From Brachycybe producta (lineage: Eukaryota > Arthropoda > Diplopoda > Playtdesmida > Andrognathidae), in NCBI GenBank assembly GCA_036925085.1, contig JAUPFP010000090.1, positions 124,001 to 188,000 on the forward strand: a DNA stretch of 64,000 nt, given 5' to 3'. The position numbers and the translations under genes are program-made. Position 1 is the first letter of the stretch, and each line of letters starts with the position of its first letter. Positions 22,801 through 37,200 of this stretch are shown here, piece after piece. Under the pieces are notes generated by a model. The model was not told where the DNA came from and did not search any database. It was given only the letters and a program-made list of their open reading frames with translations.

Positions 22801-25800
22801 ATATCTGAAATTACACAAAATTCCATGAAAAAAAAAAATAATTTTTAACTAACAAACAAAAAAACAAACAACAAAAATTAGGTAGAAATTCCTTTTAGGG
22901 CAATTGAAGACAAATTATTTGGTTTTGTATTATTGAGAATATCTTTTTTTGGATTTTAACAGAACTTGCTGCGATTTTTCTTTATAAAAAAACAACCAGA
23001 TGGAATTGAACAAAAAATTATCCGAACAGAGTGAGAAAGAGAGAAAGAGAAAAAAAGGAAGGAACCGAAAAGAAGACAAGACACAAATCTGTTTTCAGTT
23101 TAAACATAAACGAGACGCTACAAATGTTTATGTTACAACTGAAATGGGGTGGAGACATCCAGTAAATAACTCTTCTTTCTCTCTCTTTAAAGCTTTCAAT
23201 GAAATAGGGACCATTTTTTTTTTCTTTCTCTCTCCATTGAAAGAGTGAAACTCTTCCAGCTCTCTCTCCTCTCTCGTAAAGTATATAAAGAGCTTCAATG
23301 CTGATGAAAACCTACATTGCTTTTAGGTGTTACCGTAAACGAGAACATCCACATTTGACAAAAGAGCCAGATATAGCAAAAAAAAGAGCGTGCTTCGTTG
23401 CTGTTTCAGCAAATGTAAGCACACAAAAAAAAAACAGCAGCACATCAAAGATATAGAAAATAGTAGTGTGTTCTTTTTACGGAAACTTGCAAATCGTTAT
23501 GTATACATTGAAAGCTATGGATGGGAGAGGGAGAGACGATGAGATAAATCTTAACTGATATTCGTTCATGAAAGTTAAAAGGCATTTCTTTTTTCATCTC
23601 TTATTTCAATAACCGTTCATCTCTCAGATTGGGTGTTGTGTGTGTGTGTGGGGGGGGGATGAGGTAGAGGGTAGTAGTATATTGAAAGAAAACACAACAC
23701 CTGATGTCTGTTTTGACGTGTGCTTGCTGCCTGTCTGTCTCTTTTCAGTTTTAAAGTGTACACACAAACATAAGTTTACATTTCGAGAGCTAATGGAATA
23801 AAAGCAGATGGTCTGAACTATCTCTTTTTTATTTGCTTAAAAAAAAGAGAACAAGAACTGTTGTGTGTGTGCTTCTAAGTGAAAATTCTTCTTTTCTTCA
23901 AAGAAATCCTGTTTGTTTTTTGTATTCAGATAAATATATAATATAATATAACTGAATTTTAGACATATGTGCAGAGATTTAAGCCAATATTAAAGAAGAA
24001 AAATTAGCACTTTGAACTCCAATTTGAACCCTCCAAGAAGAGTTCGAAACCCCAATTAAAATATTAAATAAAAAAGGGGTTTTTAATGTTGTAACCCTGT
24101 GGAGAGGGGTTCTAGTTGAAATTCGATAAATAAGGACCAATATTAAAAGAAGAAAACTTGGCATTTGAAGTCTCCGAGTTAAGAGTTCGAACATAAACAA
24201 CGGTGTTAAAAAAAAATATTCAATAAAACATTGTTTTTCAATGTTGGAACCCTCGAGTTGAAACTCTCCGAAACGATAAGTTCTATGTTAGAACCCTGCT
24301 AATAGAGGGTTCGATTCTAAGCTCGGCTTCACACAGCTTACCTCACACAGACCATTCAGTGGCTCATGTGAAGAACGTCATTTAAAACTATTGCTTGCCT
24401 TTGGTGCCGGCCATTTAGTATAACTTTAATCACCATAGGGGGTGGGGGGGAACAAGCGGTGGTCGCCACCTGTGGCATGAATCGACCACTCATCGCCACT
24501 GTTTCACAAAAAGAAAACGGTGGCTTATGTGTCTGCTCAAAACGATCACTTTAGATGGCGTCACACAAAGTGGTCTTTGTGAAGCCGCAGCCTAAAGCCC
24601 AAATAAAGCCGCCTCTCTAGCAATCTCGATCTGTGTGCCAATAATAAGTTTTTAAAAAAATATTCTTCTGTTTATTTTTCAAAAAAACTTTGTACCCAAC
24701 ACCTGGAAACTAATTTCTATACATTAGACTTAGATAAACTATAAACAAAATTCAATGCTGCTCTTTTTTTGAGAGGAAACTTTACAGATGCTGTGTTTTA
24801 TTTTTACGAAAAAGGAAACAAACTATGAACGAGACGAGATATCTGAAAATACAAACCTGAAAAAGTATGTCTAATGTGACGGGATACACCATGTGTTCGA
24901 TGATGACCCTGAGCACCGTATTTGGTCCTCCCTGCGTATCGCCTTGACCACCGCCGATGAGAACCTGAGCCGCTTGTAATGCAGCCTGTGCCGTAGCATG
25001 CTAAAAGAAAAAAACGAAAGATTTCCCCTCCAAAGTTAGTAATCTTCGTTTAAAACACCATTAAGATGACTCACTGCATTGGAGTGAGTGCTGTCCGTCT
25101 TCAACTCATTGTGGTTCGAGTACTGAACGAACACGTTCCGTCCTCTGAGCTGAGCGATGCAGTTTGCGAAGTAGCTCACCATCGTGGTGGCTGCCATCTC
25201 GTCGGCCATCTCCAGAAAAGCCTAACGGAATCGCAAACAGAATCGATAAATATATATCCGTTCTCTCTCTTTCGACAAATTGAAATTCTTATCAATTTTT
25301 CTACCTGGTTCTTTCCCTTGAGCACCAATACGTTGGTCACTCGGCCAAATGGAATGCCCAAGTGAATGATTTCGGCTTCCGTCACCTCGTTAGGAATGTT
25401 ACGGATATGGATGACGCGGGACGGTTTGCCGTTCTGGTTACGGTCCAGTTTGGCCTAAAAATAACAATTAAAAGATTTGAAAAATTATTCCGCAATAAAC
25501 TTGTGGCAAAGAGACAAGAGTTCAACTGCAAAACCCAATAAAATTCCGCAAAAAGAACGAGAACGTTTTTCTTTTCTTGAAGCAACTTACAAAAGAATTT
25601 CACGCTACACTTTAAAAACTAGAATAGTAAAAAAAAAAAAACGTGTATAGATAATTTTCAAACTTTTAAGGACAATTTGAAATAGTTTTTCTTTGTTCAA
25701 AAACTTAAAATTTTGTTAATTCTTTCTTCAAATTATCATAAAAAGTTTTATTTTAAAAGATATTAGACCATTTAGACCAAAAAGTTTGCATAAAATGTAC

Positions 25801-28800
25801 ACATTCTTGCATAATTTCATTTAGAAAAACGTTTTTGCTAAAAAAAAATAATTCTACAAACGATTTCTTAAAATAAATTGTTTTAATTTTGCACTTTTAG
25901 AAATCAGAAAAACCTTCGTTATAAAAACACTCAAAACTCAAATTTTTTAAAAAAAATTCGAAAAAAAAAAAAAAAAAAACAACAAAAATTGAAAAATAAT
26001 TAAAAATTGTTTAAATTGCTCTAAAAGTTTTCAAAACCCAATTTGCATATTTTTTAATTGCCTAAACAGCTTAATTTATGATGTTTTTTTTTACTCTTCT
26101 AGTTTTATATAAATGTTAAAACTTCAATTAACAAGATGCTGGTTTTATGGAGAGGTCATTTTCATACTTTGGTTAAAAATAAAGTGAAACTTACGTTAGA
26201 AACTAGAACGACGAAGCAGCTGAATCACTAAATATTATTTCCATTTAATGATAATCTTTCAAAAAAATAAAACTAAAAAAATATCGTCTGCCTTAAAAAT
26301 GAAGTCATTTTCAAAATGACATAAAAAGCTTATTTTGAAAAGATGCCGTTAAACATGAAAATACCCTTTCTAGTTTCTAAAACACTTTCTAAAACTTTCT
26401 TCTTCATTTTTCTCTTCTGATTAAGACAGAACTAATAATCACAGGAGTTCGAGAGGAAATTCATTTCGACTTCTAAAAACCCTTCTTTGAATTGAGGAAA
26501 AAATGTTGTCGTTATCGTTACCTTCTTTGCATCGTTATTGTTGTCAGCTTGGTTTGGTTGTGGGCTCATGTCTGAACCATTACTGGCCGTTGTCGACTGA
26601 GAAAGAAGTTCGTCTGATCCTCGCTATTTAAACAAAAAAAAAACGAAAAACACAATTTTAGTTTAAATAAGAAAAAAATGGCGTCCAGTCTTAATTTTTT
26701 TTTTTGTAAATTAAGATTAAGAATGTAATTAAGGTTAGAAACTAGAAAGGTAACTGAATCACTTCATAGTATTTTCTTGTTAATACATTTCTTAAAAGTT
26801 AGGTCATTTTACATAAAAAGCTAATTTTAAACAATATCACAACATGAAAATATCCTTCAATTGTGATTGACCTACCATTTCTAGTTTAATTACTTTTCAA
26901 TTACAAATGAGGTAACTAATTAAGAATGTGGACATCATCATCATCATTATGCACAAACATTAAAAAAAAATATTCAATTTCAAAAGTGAGGCTTAATCAA
27001 CAATCAGGAATAGTTAAAGATGGTTTATGAACCAGCTGATTTTCGAAAACTCTTGATTATTCAATGTCTTTCAGAAAAACAAAACTTGAAAGCGTGTTAG
27101 AAACTAGAAGAGGTAACTCAAATCACTTAACGATTATTTTTATATTGACAATCTTTTAAAATAAGCTTTTTTTTTTAATAAACAAAATTACAAAAAAAAT
27201 ATCGTCTGCTTAAAATTAGATCATTTTAAAAATGACATTAAAAAAAAGCTTATTTTGAAAGATATCAACATTGAAAATGAACTACCCTTCAAGTTTCTAA
27301 AATACTTTCAAAGTTTCTCTTAATTTTTATTCCAGAAAGACATTCAAAAGTTCCAGAGACACACTTTAAAAACCACCTTAATTAATTAATTACCCTCTTT
27401 ACACGTAAGCCAATTAATGGAGAAGTCTGACGACTAGTCGGAGGATCCATTGTTTAAAGAGAGAGAGAGAGAGAAAAAAAAGACTAATTAACTAAACTAA
27501 CTTTTTAACTTTTCTTTTAGTTTCTTAATTTCAAAAGTGTGACAAACTCAAAAACTTAGGTGACACCAGAAATTGTCACCAAATTATCAGGTTTTTTTTA
27601 AAGAAAAACCACATGTTTTTAATTGAAAATAATAAAAGAACCAATAGAAATACAGGATTAAAGGTCAAATTAAAAATTCCCGCCCACAACCTCATTAAAT
27701 ATTTACAAATTTACTTATGACTTCAACTGATTGGTCAATTTGCAATTAAAAATATTAGCTAAAGTCTGCAACAATTCGGATTCTATTTGCAGAATCTGCA
27801 AACGTATCGGCAATCATAAATTAGGCTCAAATTCAAGAAGAAGAAGAAACTTAGAACTTGAACTCTCAGAACAGGGTTTTCTTTTATAGAAGTATCCACC
27901 GTTTGAGGCTATTTTTGTGTCAGAAATCCAGAATTTCGAAGGTCAAATTTAAGTGAACACTTTAAATTAAGCCATAATTTGCATTATTGTGAATTTTTCT
28001 TAAGAATGTTGGAGTTGAGGTTAATTTTTTTTTAAATTTAATTGTTGTAACGCCGTTTTCTTTCCAGCCTTTTTGTGGTTTTCAGTCGGATTTTTTTAAA
28101 CGGTTTTATTCGATTTTTCCGTTTGTTTTGTTTATTTAAAACCATGAATTTCTAAGAAAAGAGTGAAAAAATTGTCTAGAAAAAAAGATGGTTAGGAAAA
28201 TAAAGTGTGTGTGAATGTTTTTATTTCTTCTAGTCTTTAAAGAAAGGAAGGAGGCGAGAAAAGGTAAATAAGGATAAAAAAAAATGTCTCCACCATTTTC
28301 TTTTACTTTTATTTTTCAAAGAAACTCAAAATTTGTCTCGTTTTTTTGTCTAATTCAGAACAAAAGAAATGGAAATAACATTGTTTTCGTTCAACGTATT
28401 TGATATTAACTACTGAAGGTTTGTAAAAGGTTTTTTTTTTGCTACTTAAAAAGTTCATGTAAAATTCATTACAATTACAGTATATAAATTTCTTTCTATC
28501 CAGTATGAAACGCGGTCTGCAGACCAAATCTCACGTTTGTATTTTAAGTGTATGAGGGTTGCAGAAACTGTCTGTAAGACAAAAGAAGTCTGTCGTTTTT
28601 TTTACAGGCAAATTAGAAAACGGGATGAACAAAAATTGGCTCCGCCCTTTTTACGACTAACGCAACTTTTAATTGGTTGGTTCTGTAGTCTGACGTCACA
28701 TGCTCCACCCTTTTCAACGTCGAACCACACAACAAACCAATTAGAAGTTGCCGGTCTACTTGCCTAGTCTAGCCTCTAACCAGTGTCTTTAATTGAAAAA

Positions 28801-31242
28801 AACATAATTTTTGGTTGGTACGTCACAATTGGCTCTTGGGCCACAGAATGAGAACCTTTTGCTTGATATTTTACATAAAAATCCGAGCTTTTATTTGATC
28901 ACACATATTGTATGTAAATTTCAATACTTAAGAATATTTCTTTTGTATAATTACTATGATAATTAAATAGTAAAGCCACACAAACAATTGATTCTTAAAG
29001 CTCAGTCATAAAATAAGTGACAAAGCAAAGCGATATTAAAAATGGAGAAACAGATTTATTAAAATTGATGACGTCACATTTGTTATAAATAACCCTCCTC
29101 TGTCTCGTGACGTCACATTTTAATATTCATTTCTTATTAAATTACCCCGTTTAATTTTTGTATTCAAGATATAAAATCTCTCTATTTTAGATCTGTTTTA
29201 AAAGTTTATTTTTCAAGTTTTATTCTAAAAAAAAGTCAATAAAAAAAACTTAAAAAAAAACTTCTGAGATGTTTTAGAAACTAGAAGAGTAACTGAACCA
29301 CGAAAACTTTTCATGTTTTTAATTTATGCAAAAATAAAATTTTTACAATATTTTTCTTTAAAAAAATGGAAAACTTGTTCAAAAGATTTTTTGAAACCAA
29401 CTTAGAAATGAAAAAGTAACGAATTTGAAATTTTAATATAAAAAGTTTATTTTTTTAAAGATATTAAAAAAACAATTTTACTCTTCTAGTTTCTTAAAAA
29501 AATGTTTTTTTTTTTAAATGTAGGATTCCACAGTTCTAAAAGTCTTTTCACACGAACCGCTTTTGGTGGTCGAGTTCAACTGCAAAATGTAGTCAGTCGA
29601 CTTGTCGCTAAAACCGACCACTCGAGTCGATTTTTCTTTGTAGTTCACTCAACAACAGTAGGACCACTTGTCAGCCACAGCAATTGACGCGAGTGGTCGT
29701 GTTTTATTTATTTTTTTGCAACAAACCACGAATATATTTTGCAATCGAACTCAACTACTAAAAGTGGTTCATATAAAACATAATCATAGTGTTCCTAAAA
29801 AATATTTTTCAGTCCCAAAAAAAACCAGACTAAGAAAGAGGCTAGAAGGTTAACCTAGCATCTAAAACTATTCTGGCTCAAGAGTAGAACTCTAGCCTCT
29901 AACCAGGTTCTTCTTTGACGTACTTTTTGTGGTTGCCCTTAATTATAATGAGTATATATATTTAATAAATGAGATTTTTTTTTATTGTCCATATTTTCGG
30001 ATGGATTTTAATTTCGAGTGGAATTGTCTGGCAAAAAAACTCCTTTTTGAATGAGTTGAGCGAGTGGAGGAGGAGGAGGGTGTTGTTAATCTGGCTTCAA
30101 ATCGAGATCAACAGGTGTGTTGTTTGGTGAGAGAAAAGACACCTGGCCTTGAACGTTACCAAGGTAACAACAATCTACCTGAGAGCCACAAAAAAACATC
30201 CAAATTTCACTTGAGACACACATTCGATTCAAAAGTCCAAAACACAACCAACAAGGTTTTAAAATAAAATTGTATAGCAAAATATGAGACAAAAAAAATA
30301 AGAGTGGAGAGAGAGAGAGAGAGAAAACAAGATGGCTGCCATTCGATTTTTAAAGTTCCAGAGAAAATTAGTTCCTTGCAAATTTTTTAGACTGAAACAC
30401 AAAAAAAGTCACTTGGGAAATAATAAAATAGAATAATCCAAGGATAGGGTTTTAGTTTGGGAGGTGTTTTGGTTGAAATTCGCAAACAGAAAAAAAAGAC
30501 AAAATTTGCATTTTTCTCTTCTTTTGTATTTCTCTTGAAAGCAACCAAAATTACAAATTAAATTTTAAAAATCCTTTTAAAAATGATTTTTTTAATTTGT
30601 ATTATAGAAAACGCCCATTTCTGCTGTGTCTATATAGAAAATTCGACTTTAAAAACTTCAATTTCACCCGAGAATTTCCGTGTTCCACAGGGAGGCCCTT
30701 TTTTTTTTGGAAAATTATCACCTGGTGAAAAACAGAACAAACCGTGCCCCCCCCCCCCCACCCTATTCACTGTCAGACGTCGGGCCACGTTTCTTCACAG
30801 GCATTTAGAAATCGGGACGAACACAAGTTGGCTCCGCCCTTTTTATGACAACCGGCAACTTCTAATTGGTTTGTTGTGTGGTTCGACGTTGAAAAGAGCG
30901 AAGCATGTGACGTCAGACTTACATAACCAACCAATTAGAAGTTGCCGGTCGTCATTAAAAAGGGGCGGAGCCAACTGAAGTTCGTCCCGATTTCTAAATG
31001 CCTGTGCATTACAGTTCCAGCCTGTGGATCTATTATTGGTCAACTTCTTCATCCAGTGTGACCACAGCTCTATTTATGTTTCAATATATTATATATTACA
31101 ATTTTAGACTTCTTTTCATTCTATTTCTACACTAAATAAAGGGACAAAATATGGAATTAATTTCTGAAAACAGGATGTTACACAGGGTTACCATTATGTA
31201 AATTTAAATAAATAATAACAAAAACTTCAAGTGTGTGTTTAT

Positions 31243-31286
<44 letters not shown>

Positions 31287-34200
31287 AATGATTCACTCCA
31301 ATGATAAATTTTTCATTCTTCTTTTTTTTTAGGCCTAATCATAAAAATGAAAATTTTATCCATTTCCTGTTGAAGTAGTAGTTAGTTAACACCCGGATAA
31401 ATTCTACACATAAGGTCTTTATAGTTAGGGGAGGTGTTACCCCCCCCCCCCCCCCCTTTTCACATTTCATTGTCTGTTTATAATATTCTAAGTGATTACT
31501 AATTAGTTTTCCCTTCAAATTTCTAAAACACCTTTTTGGTTTCTGTTTATAATGTAAATTAAAAGTTCGAGGGGGGCTTTTTTTTACACTGTAAAGACCA
31601 CTTTAAGGTGACTGAATAGATAATTTAGTTTTCGTCCACACCAGATGGCGCCACCACATTGGCTATATGTTATATAGGTAGTGTCTCTGCCACCCATCCG
31701 CAGTTTTGAGAAAATTTAATTTTTAAAGCGAACGTTTTACAGGAGAAACATTACGAAAAAAAAAAAAACTCAAAAGTGTTTTAAAAACTAGAATTGCTTG
31801 TGATAATGCTAAAAGTTATTTCATGATATATCTTTCAAAATAAACTTTTTATGACATTTTGAAAACTTTTTTTTTTCCTTCCATAAGTGTTGATGAAGTG
31901 TCATTTTCAAACTGCTATTAAAATGTTTATTTTTTTAAAATTGCCATGAAACAACCTTTAATGTAATCTTTTACCATTCTAGTTTTGAAAACAAGTTGAT
32001 TTTTTTTTTCATAATGTTGTTTCTAAAAAAAACGGTCGCTTGACGTTTTTGCGTCCAAATTTTACAAAAAAACGCCTATTGGGAGAAGAAGAAAACTACG
32101 AGAAGACATTTTTCGATTAGAATTTCCACTTAAGCAATGAATTGTTATAACAGTTAAACCATTTTAACTGAATGAAATATTAATTAAAAATTCATTCTAT
32201 TAAGGTGGCTGAATAGATGTTTTTTTTTTGTAAAAACGTCAACCAAACTTTTTTTTAGAAACAACATTACGAGAAAGAGAAAAAATTCAAATTGGTTTCA
32301 AAACTAGAATGGTAAAAGATCATGGCAATATTTTTTTAAAAAAAAAATAAAACATTTTATAATTCAGTTTGAAAATGACCCATATTTTGGGTTTTTTTTT
32401 TTCTATTGATATTTTAAGAAAAAACTATTTTCGCCTTTTTTTATAAACTGTCATAAAAAAAGTTTATTTTTTAAGATATCACATCACTGAAAAAACTTTT
32501 AGCATTATCACTAACTATTCTAGTTTCCAAAACACTATGAATTTTTTCCCGTGAATTTTTTCTCTTGAAAAACGTTCGCTTGGAAAATATAAATTTTCTC
32601 AAAATCGCGGGTTAGAGGAGTAAAGAGACCTCTTCAATAATAGCTATTGCAGTGGCGTCATCTAGAGGGACAAAAACAAAATCTATTCAGCCACCTTAAT
32701 TATATATTTTTTTTTTTTTGCATATTGACTAGTGAATATGTAGAATGCATTTTTTCTTCTCCCATTTTGGCAGTAAGAAGATATGCCGCATTTTTTGTTA
32801 AGATAATTTTTTTTAGAAAAACTTACAAAAAAAACCAAAGCAAAAATCCATAATTCAATGAAACAAAAGAAAATCAGAAAAAATGAACAGTTTTTCCATT
32901 AGTAAAAAAAAAAATGAAAATAAAAGACAACACAAAATGGAAAAGAAGAAGAAAAACCAACAATAGAAATTGAATTTATCCAGGCTTTCTCTTCTTTTTG
33001 AGATTGTTTGTCATGTGTTTTTTTTATATAAAATATCATCCGACTAAAATGAATAAACGGGAAAAATCTCTCTTTTGTTGTGTTCGATTTATAACAATCG
33101 ATCAAACAAAGAAAAGAAAAAAAGTAACAACAATGCACTCAAATTAAGAGAGAGAAAAAGACGTGACTTTGAATAAATAAAAACTGTCAATTTCAATTCA
33201 ATATAATTTTAAAATGTTCAGTTGTAAAAAAAATAAAAGGTCCCCCCCTTTTTAGACGCTTGGATTTTGACTTTTATTTCTGCACAGATTTTTCAAAAGA
33301 GCGACCGCATTTAACGTGGTTTTAAAAGTGTAAACGCTTCTCGAATTCCTAATTTTATTTCTTGCTTTTTCATCTGCAAAATTGGAAGAGAAAAAATTGA
33401 ATGTGTTTTAAAAACTAGAATGTTGTCTCAAACACTTATATCTAGTACCTGATAATTTAAATGCATTTAAATAATAAACGTGTTCTACAGAGCCCCGTGA
33501 AGGGCATACTAACATCGAATTCAATTTATTCAGTTAATAATTTTGAAAATATTGAGTTATACTTAAATATAAAATATTGAAACTATTGACATTAAAATAT
33601 TGATTTAGTATTTCAATTTAAAATATTAAAAATATTTGGTGTTCATGTCCTTAACCGGATTCCGTATAATTCACCTAAACACATTTAATTTGAATTCATT
33701 TAACTCATGTGTGTACAAGGCATAAGAGGAGCTTCATGTTGTTATCTTTCAAAATAAGCTTTTTTTTTATTATATCAGTTTGTAATAGAACCAACTTTGA
33801 GTAGATGATATTTTTTTTAAAGATTTTGTATCTATAAAAAGTTCATTTTGAAATATTATCAACATGAAAATACCCTTATGTGATTGAGCTATTCTAGTTT
33901 CTAAAACACTTAGTTTTTGGTTCATTTTGCATCTGAAAAAGAGAATATAGTTAAGTCAGCTGTTCAACAAAACCATTTTAAAGAAAAATTAAAAATATGA
34001 TCTTTCAAAATAAACTTTTTAATATTGAGGAAAAACATTAAAAGTTGGGTCTAATTTATAACTGACATAAAAAGTTTATTTTAAAATATCTCCACATTAA
34101 ATTACCCCCTTTTGTAGAATTGAGCTACTGTTCTAGTTTTTAACATAATTTCGATTTCTGGTTATTCTTTTTTTCTTGAGCGAGAAATTAAAGAGATTAA

Positions 34201-37200
34201 AAAACTTGAAAAGTTGAAAACGTTTTAGAAACTAGAAAGGGGTAGCTCAATTACTTAATGGTTAATTTCATGTTGATATATTTTAAAATGAGCTTTTTCA
34301 TGTGTTTCAAAAATGGCCCAACTTTAAATAAGATATTAATTCAGGTATCCGTTCTAGTATTTAACACAACGGAACATCAGCTGTTCAGAAGAAGAAGAAG
34401 AAGAAGAAGAAGGAAAAACATTTAAATGCGTCAAAATATCAATTTAAATTAATTTTAATTGACAATTAATTTGACAAGTCCAATGATGAGAGAGAGAGAG
34501 AGAGAGAGAAAGAGGAACCACAAATATTTTTCTTTTCTCTTTAATCCGATTTATAATTGAAGATTGATATCAATTTTGAAGTATTTAAAATTGCATATAA
34601 TGAATATTTATGAAGTTTTTTTTCTTAAATGGCATAATTTAATTATTATGCAAATCATAACAGATTTTATTCCATTTTTATGGAGAGAAAAAAAAAATTC
34701 CAGAAATAACCTAAAATTTAACAGACTTTTTTTTAAAAAAAATTATGAAAAGCTCATTTTCGAACTTTTTAAGTTATTCTAATTAAGAAGAAATTGAAAG
34801 TGTTATTAGAAACTAGAAGGGTAGCTGAACCAATTAATAATATTTTACTGTTGATATCTTTCAAAATAAACTTTTTATAGACAGTATATAATTCAAACCA
34901 AAAAAAATATCAACTGCTTAAAGTGGGTCATTTTCAAAACTTGCATAAAAAGCTTAATTTGAAAGATATCAACATGAAAATATTATTAATTGGTTCAGCT
35001 ACCCTTCTAGTTTCTACAAACACTTTAAATTTCTTCTTAAAATGTTTTTATTAACATTTTATTCTTCACTTCAAAAGATAACAATAAGAAGATACTGTGA
35101 GTTAGAAACTAGATTTCATGTTGATTATCTTTCAAAATAAACTTTTTTATTTATGGAAAATGAGTTAAAAATCGTCTGTTTAAAAGTTGTCATTTTTCAA
35201 ACTGACATAAAAAGTTTATTTTGAAAGATATCAACATGAAATCTAGTTTCTAACTCACAGTATCTTCTTATTGTTTTGAAGTGAAGAATAAAATGTTAAT
35301 AAAAACATTTTAAGAAGAAGTTTAAAGTGTTTTTAGAAACTAGAAGGGTAACTCAATCACTTAAAAGGTTGTATTTTCTTGTTGATAATCTTTCAAAATA
35401 AACTTTTTTATAGAAAATAATTTAAAAATGGTCTGTTTGAAAAATTGTCATTTTTCAAACTGACTTAAAAAGTTTATTTTGAAAGATATCAACATGAAAA
35501 TCTGCTCTTATGTGATTGAGGTATTGTTCTAGTTCCTAACACTAGTTTCTTTTTTAATTTTTGCTCAAAAATCTAAAATTATCTAAATTAAACTTCAAAA
35601 AAACCACCTTAAATATTTAAATCTTTATGAATTTTTCATAAAAGAAAAAACTTACCATAATTATTATTGTGATCAGTTTGTGAGAAAAACAAAAAACACC
35701 CAAAAAAAACACAACCACAAGTTTGTATTTTACAAGTTTTTATATAAAAAAATTAAATATTTTTTTAAAAAAACTTTTCTTTTAAAAGTTCTAATTATTG
35801 TTCTAAGGCAAAAAAGAGAATTTTAATGAGCAAATAATCCAATATTAATTAATTAATTAATAAAAATTAGTTCCAAGTTTTGATTTATTTTATATAGAAG
35901 AAGAAGAAGAAAAAAAATGGCGTCCAAAATTGGAAATCAGATCAGATTAAAAATTGATCTCATAGACTCACACACATCCTTACAAAAGTATTTAGAAGAA
36001 GAAGAAGAAAAAATGATGATGGTGATGAATCAGGCACATTTTTTTTTAAAAAAAACTAGAAGAGTAAATAATAAACACACCCTAAAAAAAATCATCAAAA
36101 TCTCGTAAATTTGAAGAAAAATAATCAAAAAAATCTCGATTGAGATTTTTTAAAATATAATTTCCTTTAGTTTAAAAGCGAAAAAAAAAGTTACAGATGT
36201 AAATAACAAAATTAACACAAATTCACTGAAGATGTAGTTAAGAAACACATAAAAAACGAAAATTATCAAGAAAAACAGCCAAATTTGTGGACCTGTCACA
36301 ATTGACCAATGATAATGATAATGATGTCCTAATAAATGTCCTTTTCCTGATGGATATGGGGATAACAAATATATAAAAATATAACTATTTTGACAGATGT
36401 GTCACCAAACTTTTGAAGTTTCCTAAAGACTTCAAAAAAAAAAAAAAGTAGAAGAAAAGTAGAAGATTTTGATCCAAAAAAGGTGGAAAAACACTTTGAA
36501 GAAGAAGAAAGTCCAAAGTAGAAGTAGCAATAGAGAGGAGGGAAATATAGAAAAAGAGAAGAAGAAAATCTTAACCGACTTTTACAAGTAGAATTCTGAT
36601 GTTAAAATGAAAAACATCAGCAATTGCAGTAATAGTAGTAGTAGTAGGACTAATAGTAGTAATAGTAGTAGTAGTAGTAGGACTAGTAGTAAGGTCCATT
36701 GAGGAAGAAAAAAACTGCAACAGGAGCAAGCAGCAGCAGCAGCCAAGCCAAAACACACACAAGAGTAAAAAATCCACTATTTTTGAGCCACTTTCTTATT
36801 ATACAAGTAAAACTACAGTAATACCACTACCACTAGCAGCAGCAACAACATTAGATTTTGAACAAGAAGAACCATTGAATAACATTGTAGAGAATAAGAA
36901 TTGAAAAAGATGAAGAAGACTTAGAAGAAAAAGAAGCTAAAAAGGAGACAGAAGAAGAAGAAGAAGACAGAAAGAGATGATGTGGTCTTTTTAAGGTTGA
37001 GATGCCACTACACCGTACTGTGTAATATACTTGATTACAGTGTTTTCATGCATCTGCAGCACCCATACTTGCATGCATGCACAACATCTGCAGTGTTTTT
37101 CTTATTGGATTTTGATGCTGAAAGCCTGAAATACAGTAGAAGTGAACTGGTAGATAGGCGGAGGAGTAGGAGGAATAAAACAACACATAGATAGATAGAT

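Noticed and set aside
30583..30978. 131-codon open frame on the + strand
   Set aside because: Its second half is simply the family A hairpin read through, and the first half is low-complexity.
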